Shown here: positions 16,602-23,765 of the stretch, piece by piece
Position numbering within the stretch: the first letter of the stretch is position 1
How the letters are laid out: every line of letters starts with the position of its first letter
NCBI RefSeq assembly: GCF_003438995.1
Contig: NZ_QSUN01000037.1
Span: forward strand, 1-23,765
Source of the DNA: Bacteroides sp. OM05-12
Lineage (GTDB): Bacteria; Bacteroidota; Bacteroidia; Bacteroidales; Bacteroidaceae
DNA: 23,765 nt
Direction: 5' to 3'
Notes under the pieces: generated by a model
The model's database searches: none
What the model was told of the DNA's origin: nothing
Seen by the model: only the letters and a program-made list of their open reading frames with translations
Translations under genes and position numbers: made by a program

Positions 16602-18881
16602 TTACTGTTTAACACCCCATTGAGTTTGTTTGTCTGTCATTGTAATCTCCATTATTCCTCCGGTGATAATATCGTCGTGTGTGAAGAATGGTGTATTTAA
16701 TGGCTGTCCGTTCAAGGTTACGGAAGCGATATATTTATTTGTTCTTGAGTTATTCTTTGTTATGATGGTAAATTGCTTTCCATCAGGCAAGTTGATGCTT
16801 GCTTTGTCAAATAACGGACGGCCAATGGAATAAATGGGTTTGCCCGGACATACTTGATAAAATCCCATTGAATTCAGAATATACCATGCAGACATTTGCC
16901 CGCAATCTTCATTCCCCGATAAGCCGTCGATTGAATTGGCATATTGGCTATGGAATACACTATCTACCAACTCCTGTGTCTTCCATGGACGGTTCACATA
17001 GTTATACATATGTATAATATGGTGACTAGGCTCATTACCGTGTGCATATTGTCCGATAAGTCCTGAAATATCAGCGGAAACGATTTCACCCTCCAATTGA
17101 GATTCTGCCGTAAACAAAGAATCCAGTTTATCGACAAAAGCATCCTCACCACCCATTAGCTTAACTAAACCTTCAATATCATGCGGAACAAACCACGTCC
17201 ATTGCCAAGCCGTTCCTTCGCAATAATCATCATTGCGATGATTGGAAGAACGAGGACTGAATGGAGTGCGCCATTCACCTTTAGAGTCCAGGCCACGCAT
17301 GAAACGAGTGCTAGGGTCGAAGTAAAATTCATAGGCTTCTGAGAATCTGGCATACTTGCTCTTATTCTCATAATCTCCGACAGCCTCGGCTAGGACCGAT
17401 ATGCACCAATCGTCATAAGCATATTCTAAGGCTTTAGCCACGGATTCGTTTTCACGATCACAAGGGATATATCCCAGTGTGTTTTTATAGTATTTAGCCA
17501 TCGGCATAAGGTGCGGTAGAACTAACGGCGGACATTTAATTCCGGTTGTATCATATTCTGCTGCTCTTACACAAGCCTTATACGCTTCCTGTAAGTCGAA
17601 ATCGCGATAACCTTTTACGTATGCGTCGGCTATAATCGATGCAGCATGATAACCGATCATTGTTCCTGTGTAGTTCGAAGCCAGGTCCCACATTGGGAAT
17701 ATACCACCCTCCTGATGCTTCTTTATTAAAGAATTAATAAAATCATTGTTTAAATCCGGATCTATAATCGTCATAAGCGGATGTAATGCACGGAAAGTAT
17801 CCCATAAGGAAAATACGGTATAGATTGGTTTCAATGTATCACCTTGATGGATTTTCAAGTCCATTCCGAGATAACGTCCGTCAACATCCGTGAATAAGTT
17901 CGGACTGATGGCGGTATGATATAATGAGGTATAAAAGATAACCTTATCTTCTGTATTCGATGTTGTTACATCTATCTTGGACAGGTAATTATTCCATGCC
18001 TGACGGGCTTCTTTCCGTATCTTATCAAAATTCCATTCCGGCAATTCTGCTTCTACATTTTTCTGAGCTCCTTCCATATCAACGGCAGAGACTCCTACTT
18101 TTACTAATATTTGTTCGTCTTTCTCTGTATTAAAATGGAGTAGAATCTTGCATCTCGGCATAAGTTTGCCCCCTTCGTCCAGAGAAACAGAGTCTGTTAC
18201 CATGGTATATTTGAAAGGCTTGGAGAATTTTGCATAGAAGTTGATATACTGGTCGAAAGCCCAATAAGTAGTCATTTTATGTCCGCGGATCTCGGTATCA
18301 CTGATGACTTCTATTTCCATATCTTTGTTTCGTTGTCCCTGAATGGAGTAGTCTAAGTCAAGAATGAAACCGGCATCTTTGCTTTCCGGGAAAGTATAAC
18401 GATGAAGAGCCGCACGTTTGGTTGCCGTAAGCTCGGCTTTAATTCCGTAAGTATCAAGAAATACCGAATAATAACCGGGCTCTGCGGTCTCATTCTCATG
18501 AGAAAAAGCAGAAGCATAAGCCATCTTCTGGCTTTTAGAGCCTAGCGGTTGATATTTTTGTTCTCCGACAGTAGGCATGAGCAATACATCTCCAAAGTCA
18601 GCACAGCCGGTTCCGCTAAGATGTGTATGAGAAAACCCATTGATTGTAGTATCGGCATAGTAATAGCCGGAACAAGCATCCCAACCGTCTATGCGGGTAT
18701 CGGGACTTGGTTGTATCATGCCGTGTGGTACTACGGCTCCCGGAAATGTATGTCCATGTCCACCGGTTCCGATAAACGGGTTTACATAATCGGCATATTC
18801 TTTCATTTTTAGAGAATCTGTACAGGAGTTCAGAGACAATAAGCCTACTAAACATCCAATTAAGAATGTTCTGACTTTCAT
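16602..18881 (-). CDS. GH92 exo-alpha-mannosidase lipoprotein
   Basis: 759 residues with a lipoprotein signal (LLSLNSC-T, cysteine 20). Typical GH92 blocks are present: YVNPFIGT (32-39), SHTHLSGTG (84-92), SLWDTFRALHP (358-368), the acid E555 (YCEGTAW), AHGNEPSHH (613-621) and GNEDCGQMSAWY (656-667). It lacks the H-E dyad seen in the third GH92 and has N657 where that protein has its first active-site aspartate. A different linkage preference (for example alpha-1,3 or alpha-1,6) is therefore likely, but none can be assigned. The gene begins 20 bases after the anti-sigma gene, an unusual operon arrangement that ties enzyme expression to the regulator transcript. Confidence 0.92.
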   Translation of the reverse strand: MKVRTFLIGCLVGLLSLNSCTDSLKMKEYADYVNPFIGTGGHGHTFPGAVVPHGMIQPSPDTRIDGWDACSGYYYADTTINGFSHTHLSGTGCADFGDVLLMPTVGEQKYQPLGSKSQKMAYASAFSHENETAEPGYYSVFLDTYGIKAELTATKRAALHRYTFPESKDAGFILDLDYSIQGQRNKDMEIEVISDTEIRGHKMTTYWAFDQYINFYAKFSKPFKYTMVTDSVSLDEGGKLMPRCKILLHFNTEKDEQILVKVGVSAVDMEGAQKNVEAELPEWNFDKIRKEARQAWNNYLSKIDVTTSNTEDKVIFYTSLYHTAISPNLFTDVDGRYLGMDLKIHQGDTLKPIYTVFSLWDTFRALHPLMTIIDPDLNNDFINSLIKKHQEGGIFPMWDLASNYTGTMIGYHAASIIADAYVKGYRDFDLQEAYKACVRAAEYDTTGIKCPPLVLPHLMPMAKYYKNTLGYIPCDRENESVAKALEYAYDDWCISVLAEAVGDYENKSKYARFSEAYEFYFDPSTRFMRGLDSKGEWRTPFSPRSSNHRNDDYCEGTAWQWTWFVPHDIEGLVKLMGGEDAFVDKLDSLFTAESQLEGEIVSADISGLIGQYAHGNEPSHHIIHMYNYVNRPWKTQELVDSVFHSQYANSIDGLSGNEDCGQMSAWYILNSMGFYQVCPGKPIYSIGRPLFDKASINLPDGKQFTIITKNNSRTNKYIASVTLNGQPLNTPFFTHDDIITGGIMEITMTDKQTQWGVKQ

Positions 18882-18901
18882 AGTATTATGTTTGCTTTTA
18901 A

Positions 18902-19915
18902 TTAGTTGCTTTCCGGTAATATAAAAATATTGTTATCTACAATTTTATAGTTCATCGGTATCGAATTCTTCAGTAATTTCAATACGGATTCAATACTGTC
19001 TTTCTTTTTCAGTACTCCTGAATAAGTTTTATTAGTACTTATGTCGGGAGAGAGAATGATCTTCACATTATAGAAGCGTTCCAATGTTTTTGCGATGTTA
19101 AAGATTGTCGCTTTTTCGAAAGGAATCAAGTTGTTGTGCCATACGGCATCCAGTTTTGCATCGACTTCTTTAACTTGCATACGCTTGGTAACTTTGTTCA
19201 ATTCCGCTTTCTGTCCCGGTGAAAGGATTATCATACCTTCTTCATTGTTTCCTTTGACCTCAATTTCACCTTCTATTAATGTTGCTTCTGAGATGCGGCA
19301 GGTCGGACTACATTTAAGATTAAAGATAGTTCCTAATACTTTTATTTTCATCATCTCGCTTTGCACGATAAAAGGTCTCTTACGGTTCTTGGTTACTTCA
19401 AAGTATGCTTCTCCATTCAAATATACATTTCGTTCTTTCTCAGAGAATTGACGAGGATATTTCAAACTGGAAGATTGATTTAACCATACTTTCGTTCCAT
19501 CTGGTAGAACTATTTCTCTCACTTGTGATTCCGAAGTCGTGGCTACAAGCATATCCTCCTTGTTACTTGTATTGAATTGCCAATAAGCTAAAGCAGAAAC
19601 TGCGATTACTATAGTTATAACTGCTGCATATTTAATCCATTGGTGTAATTTGAATATCTTTTGCTTCCCTTTTTTCTCTTTTGCCAATTTACTATCTAAT
19701 CGTTTTTCTGCTTTGGTTATCAAACGATCGTCTGTAAAACAACGGCTATTTCCTAAATGATATATTTCTTCCCATTGAAATATTTTTTTTGCATTCTCAT
19801 CTGATTCTTTGATCCAAGCATCTATCTTTTCCAAATCATCATTAGAGCAATTACCTTCAAAATAGCGTATTAGTATATCGTAATGTAATTCATTCATTTT
19901 CTCTTCCATATCCAT
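18902..19915 (-). CDS. FecR-type anti-sigma factor
   Basis: 337 residues. The N-terminal cytoplasmic part (about 1-94) is a short helical sigma-binding region. One transmembrane helix follows (about 95-113, YAAVITIVIAVSALAYW). The periplasmic FecR domain starts at about 130 (VLPDGTKVWLNQSSSLKYP, then VYLNGEAYFEV and FIVQS). A C-terminal DUF4974-like domain (about 265-335, ending NNIFILPES) would contact the STN domain of SusC. In known systems the protein holds its ECF sigma factor until the transporter signals that substrate is bound. The gene starts 29 bases after the sigma gene. Alternative starts at M3 or M7 cannot be excluded. Confidence 0.93.
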   Translation of the reverse strand: MDMEEKMNELHYDILIRYFEGNCSNDDLEKIDAWIKESDENAKKIFQWEEIYHLGNSRCFTDDRLITKAEKRLDSKLAKEKKGKQKIFKLHQWIKYAAVITIVIAVSALAYWQFNTSNKEDMLVATTSESQVREIVLPDGTKVWLNQSSSLKYPRQFSEKERNVYLNGEAYFEVTKNRKRPFIVQSEMMKIKVLGTIFNLKCSPTCRISEATLIEGEIEVKGNNEEGMIILSPGQKAELNKVTKRMQVKEVDAKLDAVWHNNLIPFEKATIFNIAKTLERFYNVKIILSPDISTNKTYSGVLKKKDSIESVLKLLKNSIPMNYKIVDNNIFILPESN

Positions 19916-19944
19916 ATAAAAAACAATTCAACTAAAAAAAACAC

Positions 19945-20502
19945 TTACCCTTTTATTGAAAATAATACGATTAAAAATAATAGATGACTAAGTCTGCCCC
20001 GTAAAAGTTTCAAGGCCTTGTACATATGAGCTTCGACAGTTCGTAGAGATATTCCTAGAATATCGGCTATCTCTTTGTTTTTCATGTCGTGTAGGTAACT
20101 TAGTTTAAATACTTCTTTGCATTTATCCGGTAGTTCGTTAATGGCATTTTGGATTTCTTTTCTCAACTCTTGGTCTTCTATTCTTTTAATAACTTCACTG
20201 TGGTCAGGCTGATAATATTCCATCTTTCTTTTGTAGATGTTTTCCATTGCTGCCGTGTAATTGCCTTCCACCATTTTGTGCTTCAAAAGATTAATTGCTT
20301 TTGAATAAACAGAACGATAAAGAAATGCCAGGATTTGGTCACCCATTTCGATTGTATCTTTTCGTCGCCATAATTCAACGAATACATCTTGTACTATATC
20401 TTCTGCTTCGTCAGCTCCCAATAGGCGGGTAGCGTAGAAAAGCAAGTTAGGATAATACTTGCGAAAAATTAATTTATAGGTCAAATCAAAGTTTTCGTCC
20501 AT
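19945..20502 (-). CDS. ECF-type RNA polymerase sigma factor
   Basis: 185 residues. Region 2 includes EAEDIVQDVFVELWRR (about 32-47). Region 4 is LPDKCKEVFKLSYLHDMKNKE (about 124-144) followed by the helix-turn-helix IADILGISLRTVEAHMYKAL. The tail SHLLFLIVLFSIKG is hydrophobic. It belongs to the Bacteroidetes sigma-70 family partnered with FecR anti-sigma factors. It would direct polymerase to PUL promoters, most likely the bipartite motif found upstream of susC and the first GH92. The gene lies 113 bases downstream of the first GH92 and could be read from that promoter, giving positive feedback. Confidence 0.95.
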   Translation of the reverse strand: MDENFDLTYKLIFRKYYPNLLFYATRLLGADEAEDIVQDVFVELWRRKDTIEMGDQILAFLYRSVYSKAINLLKHKMVEGNYTAAMENIYKRKMEYYQPDHSEVIKRIEDQELRKEIQNAINELPDKCKEVFKLSYLHDMKNKEIADILGISLRTVEAHMYKALKLLRGRLSHLLFLIVLFSIKG

Positions 20503-20615
20503 GTAATGTCATGTTTTTCATTAGTTAAACAGAGGATTTACAATATTACAGTTTATATTTTATTAACAGCTCTGCTAAATCTTATTTTTAACTTTATTTA
20601 CATCTAAACTTTGAT

Positions 20616-22814
20616 TCATTTATACCATGCTTTTCCCGGTTTATTACTCATCTCAAATTCTATGGTAGATCCATCCATGATTTGCTCATGAGTGATATAG
20701 CTTTTATTATATGGTTGTCCGTTTAGTTTGACAGATTGTATATAGATGTTATCGGAGCTGACTGTCGGAGCAAGTATTGTAAATGTTTTCTCATTAGATA
20801 GATGTATTTTCGTTTCAGGGAATAATGGAGTACCAATTTCGTATTGTCCGCTTACCGGATTTACCGGATAAAATCCCATAGCACTGAATACATACCAAGC
20901 TGACATTTGTCCGCAATCTTCATTTCCACATAATCCGGCAGGTGTATTCTTATATAAATCACGCATTACCTCCGCTACATACTTCTGTGTTTTCCATGGC
21001 TGATCTACCTTATTATATAAGTAGATGACGTGATGACTAGGCTCATTGCCGTGAGCATATTGCCCGATCATACCTGTACTGAAAATGGGTAGTTCTTCAT
21101 TCTTTGCAGGATAGTAAGTGAACATACTGTCTAGCTTTTCTGAAAAATGCTCTTTCCCTCCTGTCAATTCTATTAATCCGTCAATATCTTGCGGAACGTA
21201 CCAGAAATATTGCCAGCCATTACTTTCCGTAATATGAGTTGTATATTCTTCTGCATTAAACCTTTCTATGAACTGTCCCTTATCATCGCGAGGTTGCATG
21301 AAAGATGTTGCCGGATTATATAGATTACGGTAATTTTGTGAACGTTTATAGAATTCGTCCGCAATATTCTTCTTTCCCATCTTTTCTGCCATTTTGGCAA
21401 TACAGTAGTCATCAAATGCATATTCCAATGTTTTGGAAAGTGATTCTTCTTCCATATTATAAGGTATATATCCATATTTCTTATATAAACCTATGCCTCG
21501 ATAATTATCTATATTAGCAGTCGTTATGCAGGCTTGCAATGCCTCTTCTGCATTAAAGTCACCTATTCCTTTTAGATATGCATCGACGATAACCGGTACG
21601 GAATGATAACCGATCATCATGTCTGTTTCACTACCATAGAAATTCCATACGGGTAAACGTCCATTTTGCTGATAAAAAGCTAAAAATGATTTAATCATAT
21701 CATTTGTACGTTCAGGTTCCGTATATGTGAAAAGAGGATGTGCTGCCCGATAAGTGTCCCATAGAGAAAATGTTCCATAATTGGTCCATCCTTCGGTTTT
21801 GTGTATTTGTTTATCCGGACCATAATATGAACCGTCTACATCACTATAGATGGTTGGAGCTATCATAGTATGGTATAGAGCTGTATAGAATACTGTCTTA
21901 TGATCTTCATTGTCACTGTTTACTTCGATTTTAGAGAGTTGTTTATTCCAAGCATCTCTTGCTTGAGACAGATATTTATTAAAATTATTATGTGGTGCCT
22001 CTGCTTCCAGATTTTTTGATGCTCCTTCCATGCTTACTCCTGAAATTCCCGTAGCTAAGACTATTTGCTCGTCTTTCGATGTTTTAAAATTGAAGCGTGC
22101 AACGTAGCTTGTTCCGATTTGCTTTCCATCTTTTATGATACTTGCTGTATCTATTTGCATATTATCAAAAGGACGGGAAAAACGTGTCTTGAAATATATT
22201 CGCTGATCGCGGGCCCATCCGTCGGAAAAACGATAGCCTTGTATGGTAGCAGAGTCTACTATTTCAATATATGAGTCGTTGGTAAAATCCCAATTCATAG
22301 CTTTTCTGAGATTTAAGAAAATGGCAGATTCTGCTGCCGGGAAAGTGTATTGTTGAATACCACATCGTTCGGTAGCCGTCAATTCTACGTTGATACCATA
22401 ATCCTTTAAGAATACTTGGTAGTATCCGGCAGAGGCATTTTCGTTGTCATGCGAAAATTTAGAATAGATGCCGAGTGGTGCTTCTGCTTCTTTATATGGT
22501 ATAGTAACAGGCATATAAGATATATCATATAAATCTCCGGCTCCTGTTCCGGATAGGTGTGTGTGGCTGAAACCGCCAATTGTACTATCCGGATAGAAGT
22601 AACCTGATATCCTATCCCAGCCAGGCAGACCATTGTCCGGGCTTAATTGTACCATGCCGAAGGGAACTTGTGCTCCAGGGTAGGTGTTACCTGTAAAGTC
22701 TGTTCCAATAAATGGATTAACATATTGGGTATAATCTGTGGAGATTGGCTTTTGTGAGGTACAAGCTACAAGGGATAGTAAAGCAATTGACAAAACGGCT
22801 AAGTGTGTTTTCAT
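20616..22814 (-). CDS. GH92 exo-alpha-mannosidase lipoprotein, first gene of the PUL
   Basis: 732 residues with a lipoprotein signal (LLSLVAC-T, cysteine 18). GH92 blocks are YVNPFIGTDFTGNTYPGA (31-48), SHTHLSGTGAGDLYD (83-97), SLWDTYRAAHP (350-360), the probable acid E530 (HITESNGWQYFW), AHGNEPSHH (587-595) and GNEDCGQMSAWY (630-641). It shares the N-E-D motif and the lack of the H-E dyad with the second GH92, so these two are closer to each other than to the BT3990-like enzyme. It is expected to act on a mannose linkage other than, or in addition to, alpha-1,2. It is preceded by the bipartite promoter candidate and opens the whole locus. Confidence 0.92.
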   Translation of the reverse strand: MKTHLAVLSIALLSLVACTSQKPISTDYTQYVNPFIGTDFTGNTYPGAQVPFGMVQLSPDNGLPGWDRISGYFYPDSTIGGFSHTHLSGTGAGDLYDISYMPVTIPYKEAEAPLGIYSKFSHDNENASAGYYQVFLKDYGINVELTATERCGIQQYTFPAAESAIFLNLRKAMNWDFTNDSYIEIVDSATIQGYRFSDGWARDQRIYFKTRFSRPFDNMQIDTASIIKDGKQIGTSYVARFNFKTSKDEQIVLATGISGVSMEGASKNLEAEAPHNNFNKYLSQARDAWNKQLSKIEVNSDNEDHKTVFYTALYHTMIAPTIYSDVDGSYYGPDKQIHKTEGWTNYGTFSLWDTYRAAHPLFTYTEPERTNDMIKSFLAFYQQNGRLPVWNFYGSETDMMIGYHSVPVIVDAYLKGIGDFNAEEALQACITTANIDNYRGIGLYKKYGYIPYNMEEESLSKTLEYAFDDYCIAKMAEKMGKKNIADEFYKRSQNYRNLYNPATSFMQPRDDKGQFIERFNAEEYTTHITESNGWQYFWYVPQDIDGLIELTGGKEHFSEKLDSMFTYYPAKNEELPIFSTGMIGQYAHGNEPSHHVIYLYNKVDQPWKTQKYVAEVMRDLYKNTPAGLCGNEDCGQMSAWYVFSAMGFYPVNPVSGQYEIGTPLFPETKIHLSNEKTFTILAPTVSSDNIYIQSVKLNGQPYNKSYITHEQIMDGSTIEFEMSNKPGKAWYK

Positions 22815-22855
22815 AAGTTATATAGGTTTTATTAGTCGATATTACTAAATCATAT

Positions 22856-22890
22856 TTAATAAAACAAGCTGCTATAAAAAAACACTTAAC
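22856..22890 (-). promoter_or_regulatory. Candidate ECF-sigma promoter of the first GH92 gene
   Basis: On the minus strand this reads TTAAGTG, 14 bases, CTTGTTTTATTAA, ending 41 bases before the ATG at 22814. It matches the motif upstream of susC in both blocks and in spacing. Transcription from here could pass through the sigma, anti-sigma and two further GH92 genes. Confidence 0.6.
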
Positions 22891-23151
22891 CGTATTTATA
22901 AGAATTGTTTTAACTAACCCGTTGGCGGAATTAATAAATTAAAAGATTTATGTTTAGGAAGTTGTGCATATTATTGATATTTAGTAAATTAAAGGTATCG
23001 AATTATAATAGTATTGATGCCGTTCACATCATTTTGGGTAAGAAATTATAGGAGATTCAATATACAGATTATAATCATTTCTTGTTCTGCTTCCCATAAA
23101 ATTTCACATAGTTACCTAAATGCATACTTACCGGAATCTGTCTACCGGAAC
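22891..23151. other. Non-coding AT-rich spacer
   Basis: No open reading frame, strong hairpin or recognisable promoter was found in this stretch upstream of the first GH92. A short direct repeat (TACCGGAA) occurs near its right edge at 23129-23151. Confidence 0.4.
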
Positions 23152-23202
23152 ATACGGTCGGTTGTTTGCAAACAATAGGAGTTTGTCATCAATCGACCGT
23201 AT
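23152..23202. repeat. Inverted repeat with a nested 14-bp palindrome
   Basis: ATACGGTCGGTTG at 23152-23164 pairs with CAATCGACCGTAT at 23190-23202 with one G-U wobble. Between them TTGTTTGCAAACAA at 23162-23175 is a perfect palindrome. The element opens the periodic array that follows and could be an operator or an RNA hairpin. Confidence 0.5.
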
Positions 23203-23394
23203 CTTTGTCTACAAACAACCTGATGTTTTTTTCAATCAACCCTATGTTTTTTAAAAACAACCTGATGATTTAAAAAAACATCAAGGTCATTTTATAAATC
23301 GCACAAGGGAGCGTTGCTTAACACTCAAGGGGATGATGACTAACGCTCAAGGGAGCGATAGCTTACATCTACGGGGGCGTAAGCCAACACTCCC
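23190..23394. repeat. Degenerate tandem array with 21-22-bp period
   Basis: CAACC blocks recur at 23216, 23237 and 23258, spaced 21 bases apart and each followed by A/T tracts; CAACCTGATG is identical at 23216 and 23258. From 23285 the period is 22, with units starting at 23285, 23307, 23329, 23351 and 23373. The last four begin GGGA, GGGG, GGGA and GGGG, and two of the four end in CTCAA. There are no unique spacers between units. The period equals two helical turns and matches the array at 14164-14295. Confidence 0.6.
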
Positions 23395-23504
23395 TTAGGC
23401 GTTTTTAGCTTGCTTGTTTTGCTGATTCTGCTGTTTCAACTTTTACTTTGATTTGCCTTCACCTTATCACGATTTTCTCCTTTGTAATTGATTACTAATT
23501 AATT

Positions 23505-23516
23505 AAAGTGAAGGCA
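23505..23516. repeat. Inverted copy of the left-flank TGCCTTCACTTT sequence
   Basis: AAAGTGAAGGCA here is the reverse complement of 148-159. Its surroundings (AATTAATTAAAGTG) also resemble those at the left (TTTAATTGCCTTCAC). Confidence 0.45.
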
Positions 23517-23546
23517 CTGCTTTTTTCGTGACAAGCGGTAAAAGCT

Positions 23547-23674
23547 CTCCCTCTGTTTATAGAGGGAGTACCCGCAGGGGGAGGGAGTCCTTTCTTTGAA
23601 GTTGAAAGTTGAAAATGGAAAATGCAAGAACTCCTCCGTCACTTCGTGACACCTCCTCTATAAACAGAGGAGGT
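23547..23674. repeat. Pair of mirror-image intergenic hairpins
   Basis: CTCCCTCT at 23547-23554 pairs with AGAGGGAG at 23561-23568 around GTTTAT. ACCTCCTCT at 23651-23659 pairs with AGAGGAGGT at 23666-23674 around ATAAAC. The two are inverted versions of one element. A smaller hairpin (GTCAC-TTC-GTGAC, 23638-23650) precedes the second. They look like a dispersed bacterial palindromic repeat (REP-like) and contain no gene. Confidence 0.6.
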
Positions 23675-23679
23675 GCTTT

Positions 23680-23700
23680 AACTCTCAATTCTCAACTCTT
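23680..23700. repeat. CTCAATTCTCAACT-type repeat beside the right IS end
   Basis: AACTCTCAATTCTCAACTCT matches the right arm of the inverted repeat at 121-138 for most of its length. It ends 15 bases before the insertion-sequence tip at 23716. Confidence 0.55.
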
Positions 23701-23715
23701 AATTTCCAACTAAAA

Positions 23716-23740
23716 TGAACTGCACCCCAAAAGTTGGACA
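23716..23740. mobile_element. Terminal inverted repeat of an IS3/IS150-like insertion sequence (element extends right)
   Basis: This 25-base terminus (TGAACTGCAC...TTGGACA) is the exact reverse complement of 29-53. The tip points left, so the element body lies right of the window; 25 further inner bases (AT-rich, GTTAATTATTTG...) are seen. They differ from the inner bases at the left edge, as expected if one edge shows the left end and the other the right end of directly oriented copies. Confidence 0.7.
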
Positions 23741-23765
23741 GTTAATTATTTGTTTCTATAATTGA

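Noticed and set aside
16592..16615. GTG start of the third GH92 overlapping the second GH92
   Set aside because: The ATG at 16591 starts directly on the signal peptide and gives residue numbering that agrees with BT3990.
20541..20567. Promoter for the sigma gene (TAATATTG on the minus strand; TTTTATTAA on the plus strand)
   Set aside because: The first differs from TAnnTTTG at a core base and has no clear -33 box. The second resembles part of the bipartite motif but points the wrong way and lacks the TAAGTG block.
23190..23394. CRISPR-like array
   Set aside because: The repeat units abut each other with a 21-22-base period and no unique spacers, units are degenerate, and no cas genes are present.
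29..23740. Definite composite transposon carrying the PUL
   Set aside because: The transposase genes and target duplications lie outside the window, and assembly breaks at a multicopy IS explain the edges equally well.

Overview
The window looks like chromosomal DNA of a gut Bacteroides or a close Bacteroidales relative. It has a SusC/SusD pair, several Bacteroidales-type lipoprotein signal peptides, promoter -7 boxes of the TAnnTTTG form, and an ECF sigma/FecR-type anti-sigma pair matched to a SusC that carries an STN signalling domain. Nearly all of it is one minus-strand polysaccharide utilization locus (PUL), with three unrelated envelope or lipid genes at the left.

Layout. 1-393: end of an insertion sequence, inverted repeats and a promoter. 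394-1734 (+): PAP2 phosphatase with a beta-barrel-like tail. 1815-2528 (+): DUF4369-like lipoprotein. 2547-3302 (-): PlsC-type acyltransferase ending in a good intrinsic terminator. The PUL follows, read right to left: GH92 lipoprotein (22814-20616), ECF sigma factor (20502-19945), FecR anti-sigma (19915-18902), second GH92 lipoprotein (18881-16602), third GH92 (16591-14318), a 22-bp-periodic hairpin array, SusC (13988-10611), SusD (10590-8869), endonuclease/exonuclease/phosphatase-family lipoprotein (8785-7928), GH97 lipoprotein (7912-5894), MFS transporter (5764-4478) and GH130 phosphorylase (4450-3452). 22815-23765 is non-coding: a promoter, a degenerate 21-22-bp tandem array, hairpins and the other end of an insertion sequence.

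How it works together (inference from family knowledge and active-site residues). SusC/SusD import a mannose-rich glycan. Three GH92 enzymes trim alpha-mannose; the third reproduces the spacing of the BT3990 alpha-1,2-mannosidase residues exactly. A GH97 with SusB-like inverting residues would remove alpha-glucose. The phosphatase-fold lipoprotein could remove phosphate from phosphorylated mannose. The remaining disaccharide, probably Man-beta-1,4-GlcNAc, would cross the inner membrane through the MFS protein and be phosphorolysed by GH130, whose active site matches UhgbMP residue for residue. The order GH92 / sigma / anti-sigma / GH92 / GH92 resembles, from memory, the B. thetaiotaomicron high-mannose N-glycan locus. 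Here the downstream half is GH97, phosphatase-fold protein, MFS and GH130, with no endo-glycosidase or surface glycan-binding protein in view. A glucose-capped and/or phosphorylated high-mannose N-glycan is the leading substrate hypothesis.

Regulation. Upstream of both susC and the first GH92 lies the same bipartite element (TAAGTG, 14-bp spacer, CTTGTTTTATTAA on the minus strand). It is the best candidate for the promoter read by the locus's own ECF sigma factor. Both window ends lie inside copies of a 25-bp insertion-sequence terminus, so they may reflect assembly breaks at a multicopy element.
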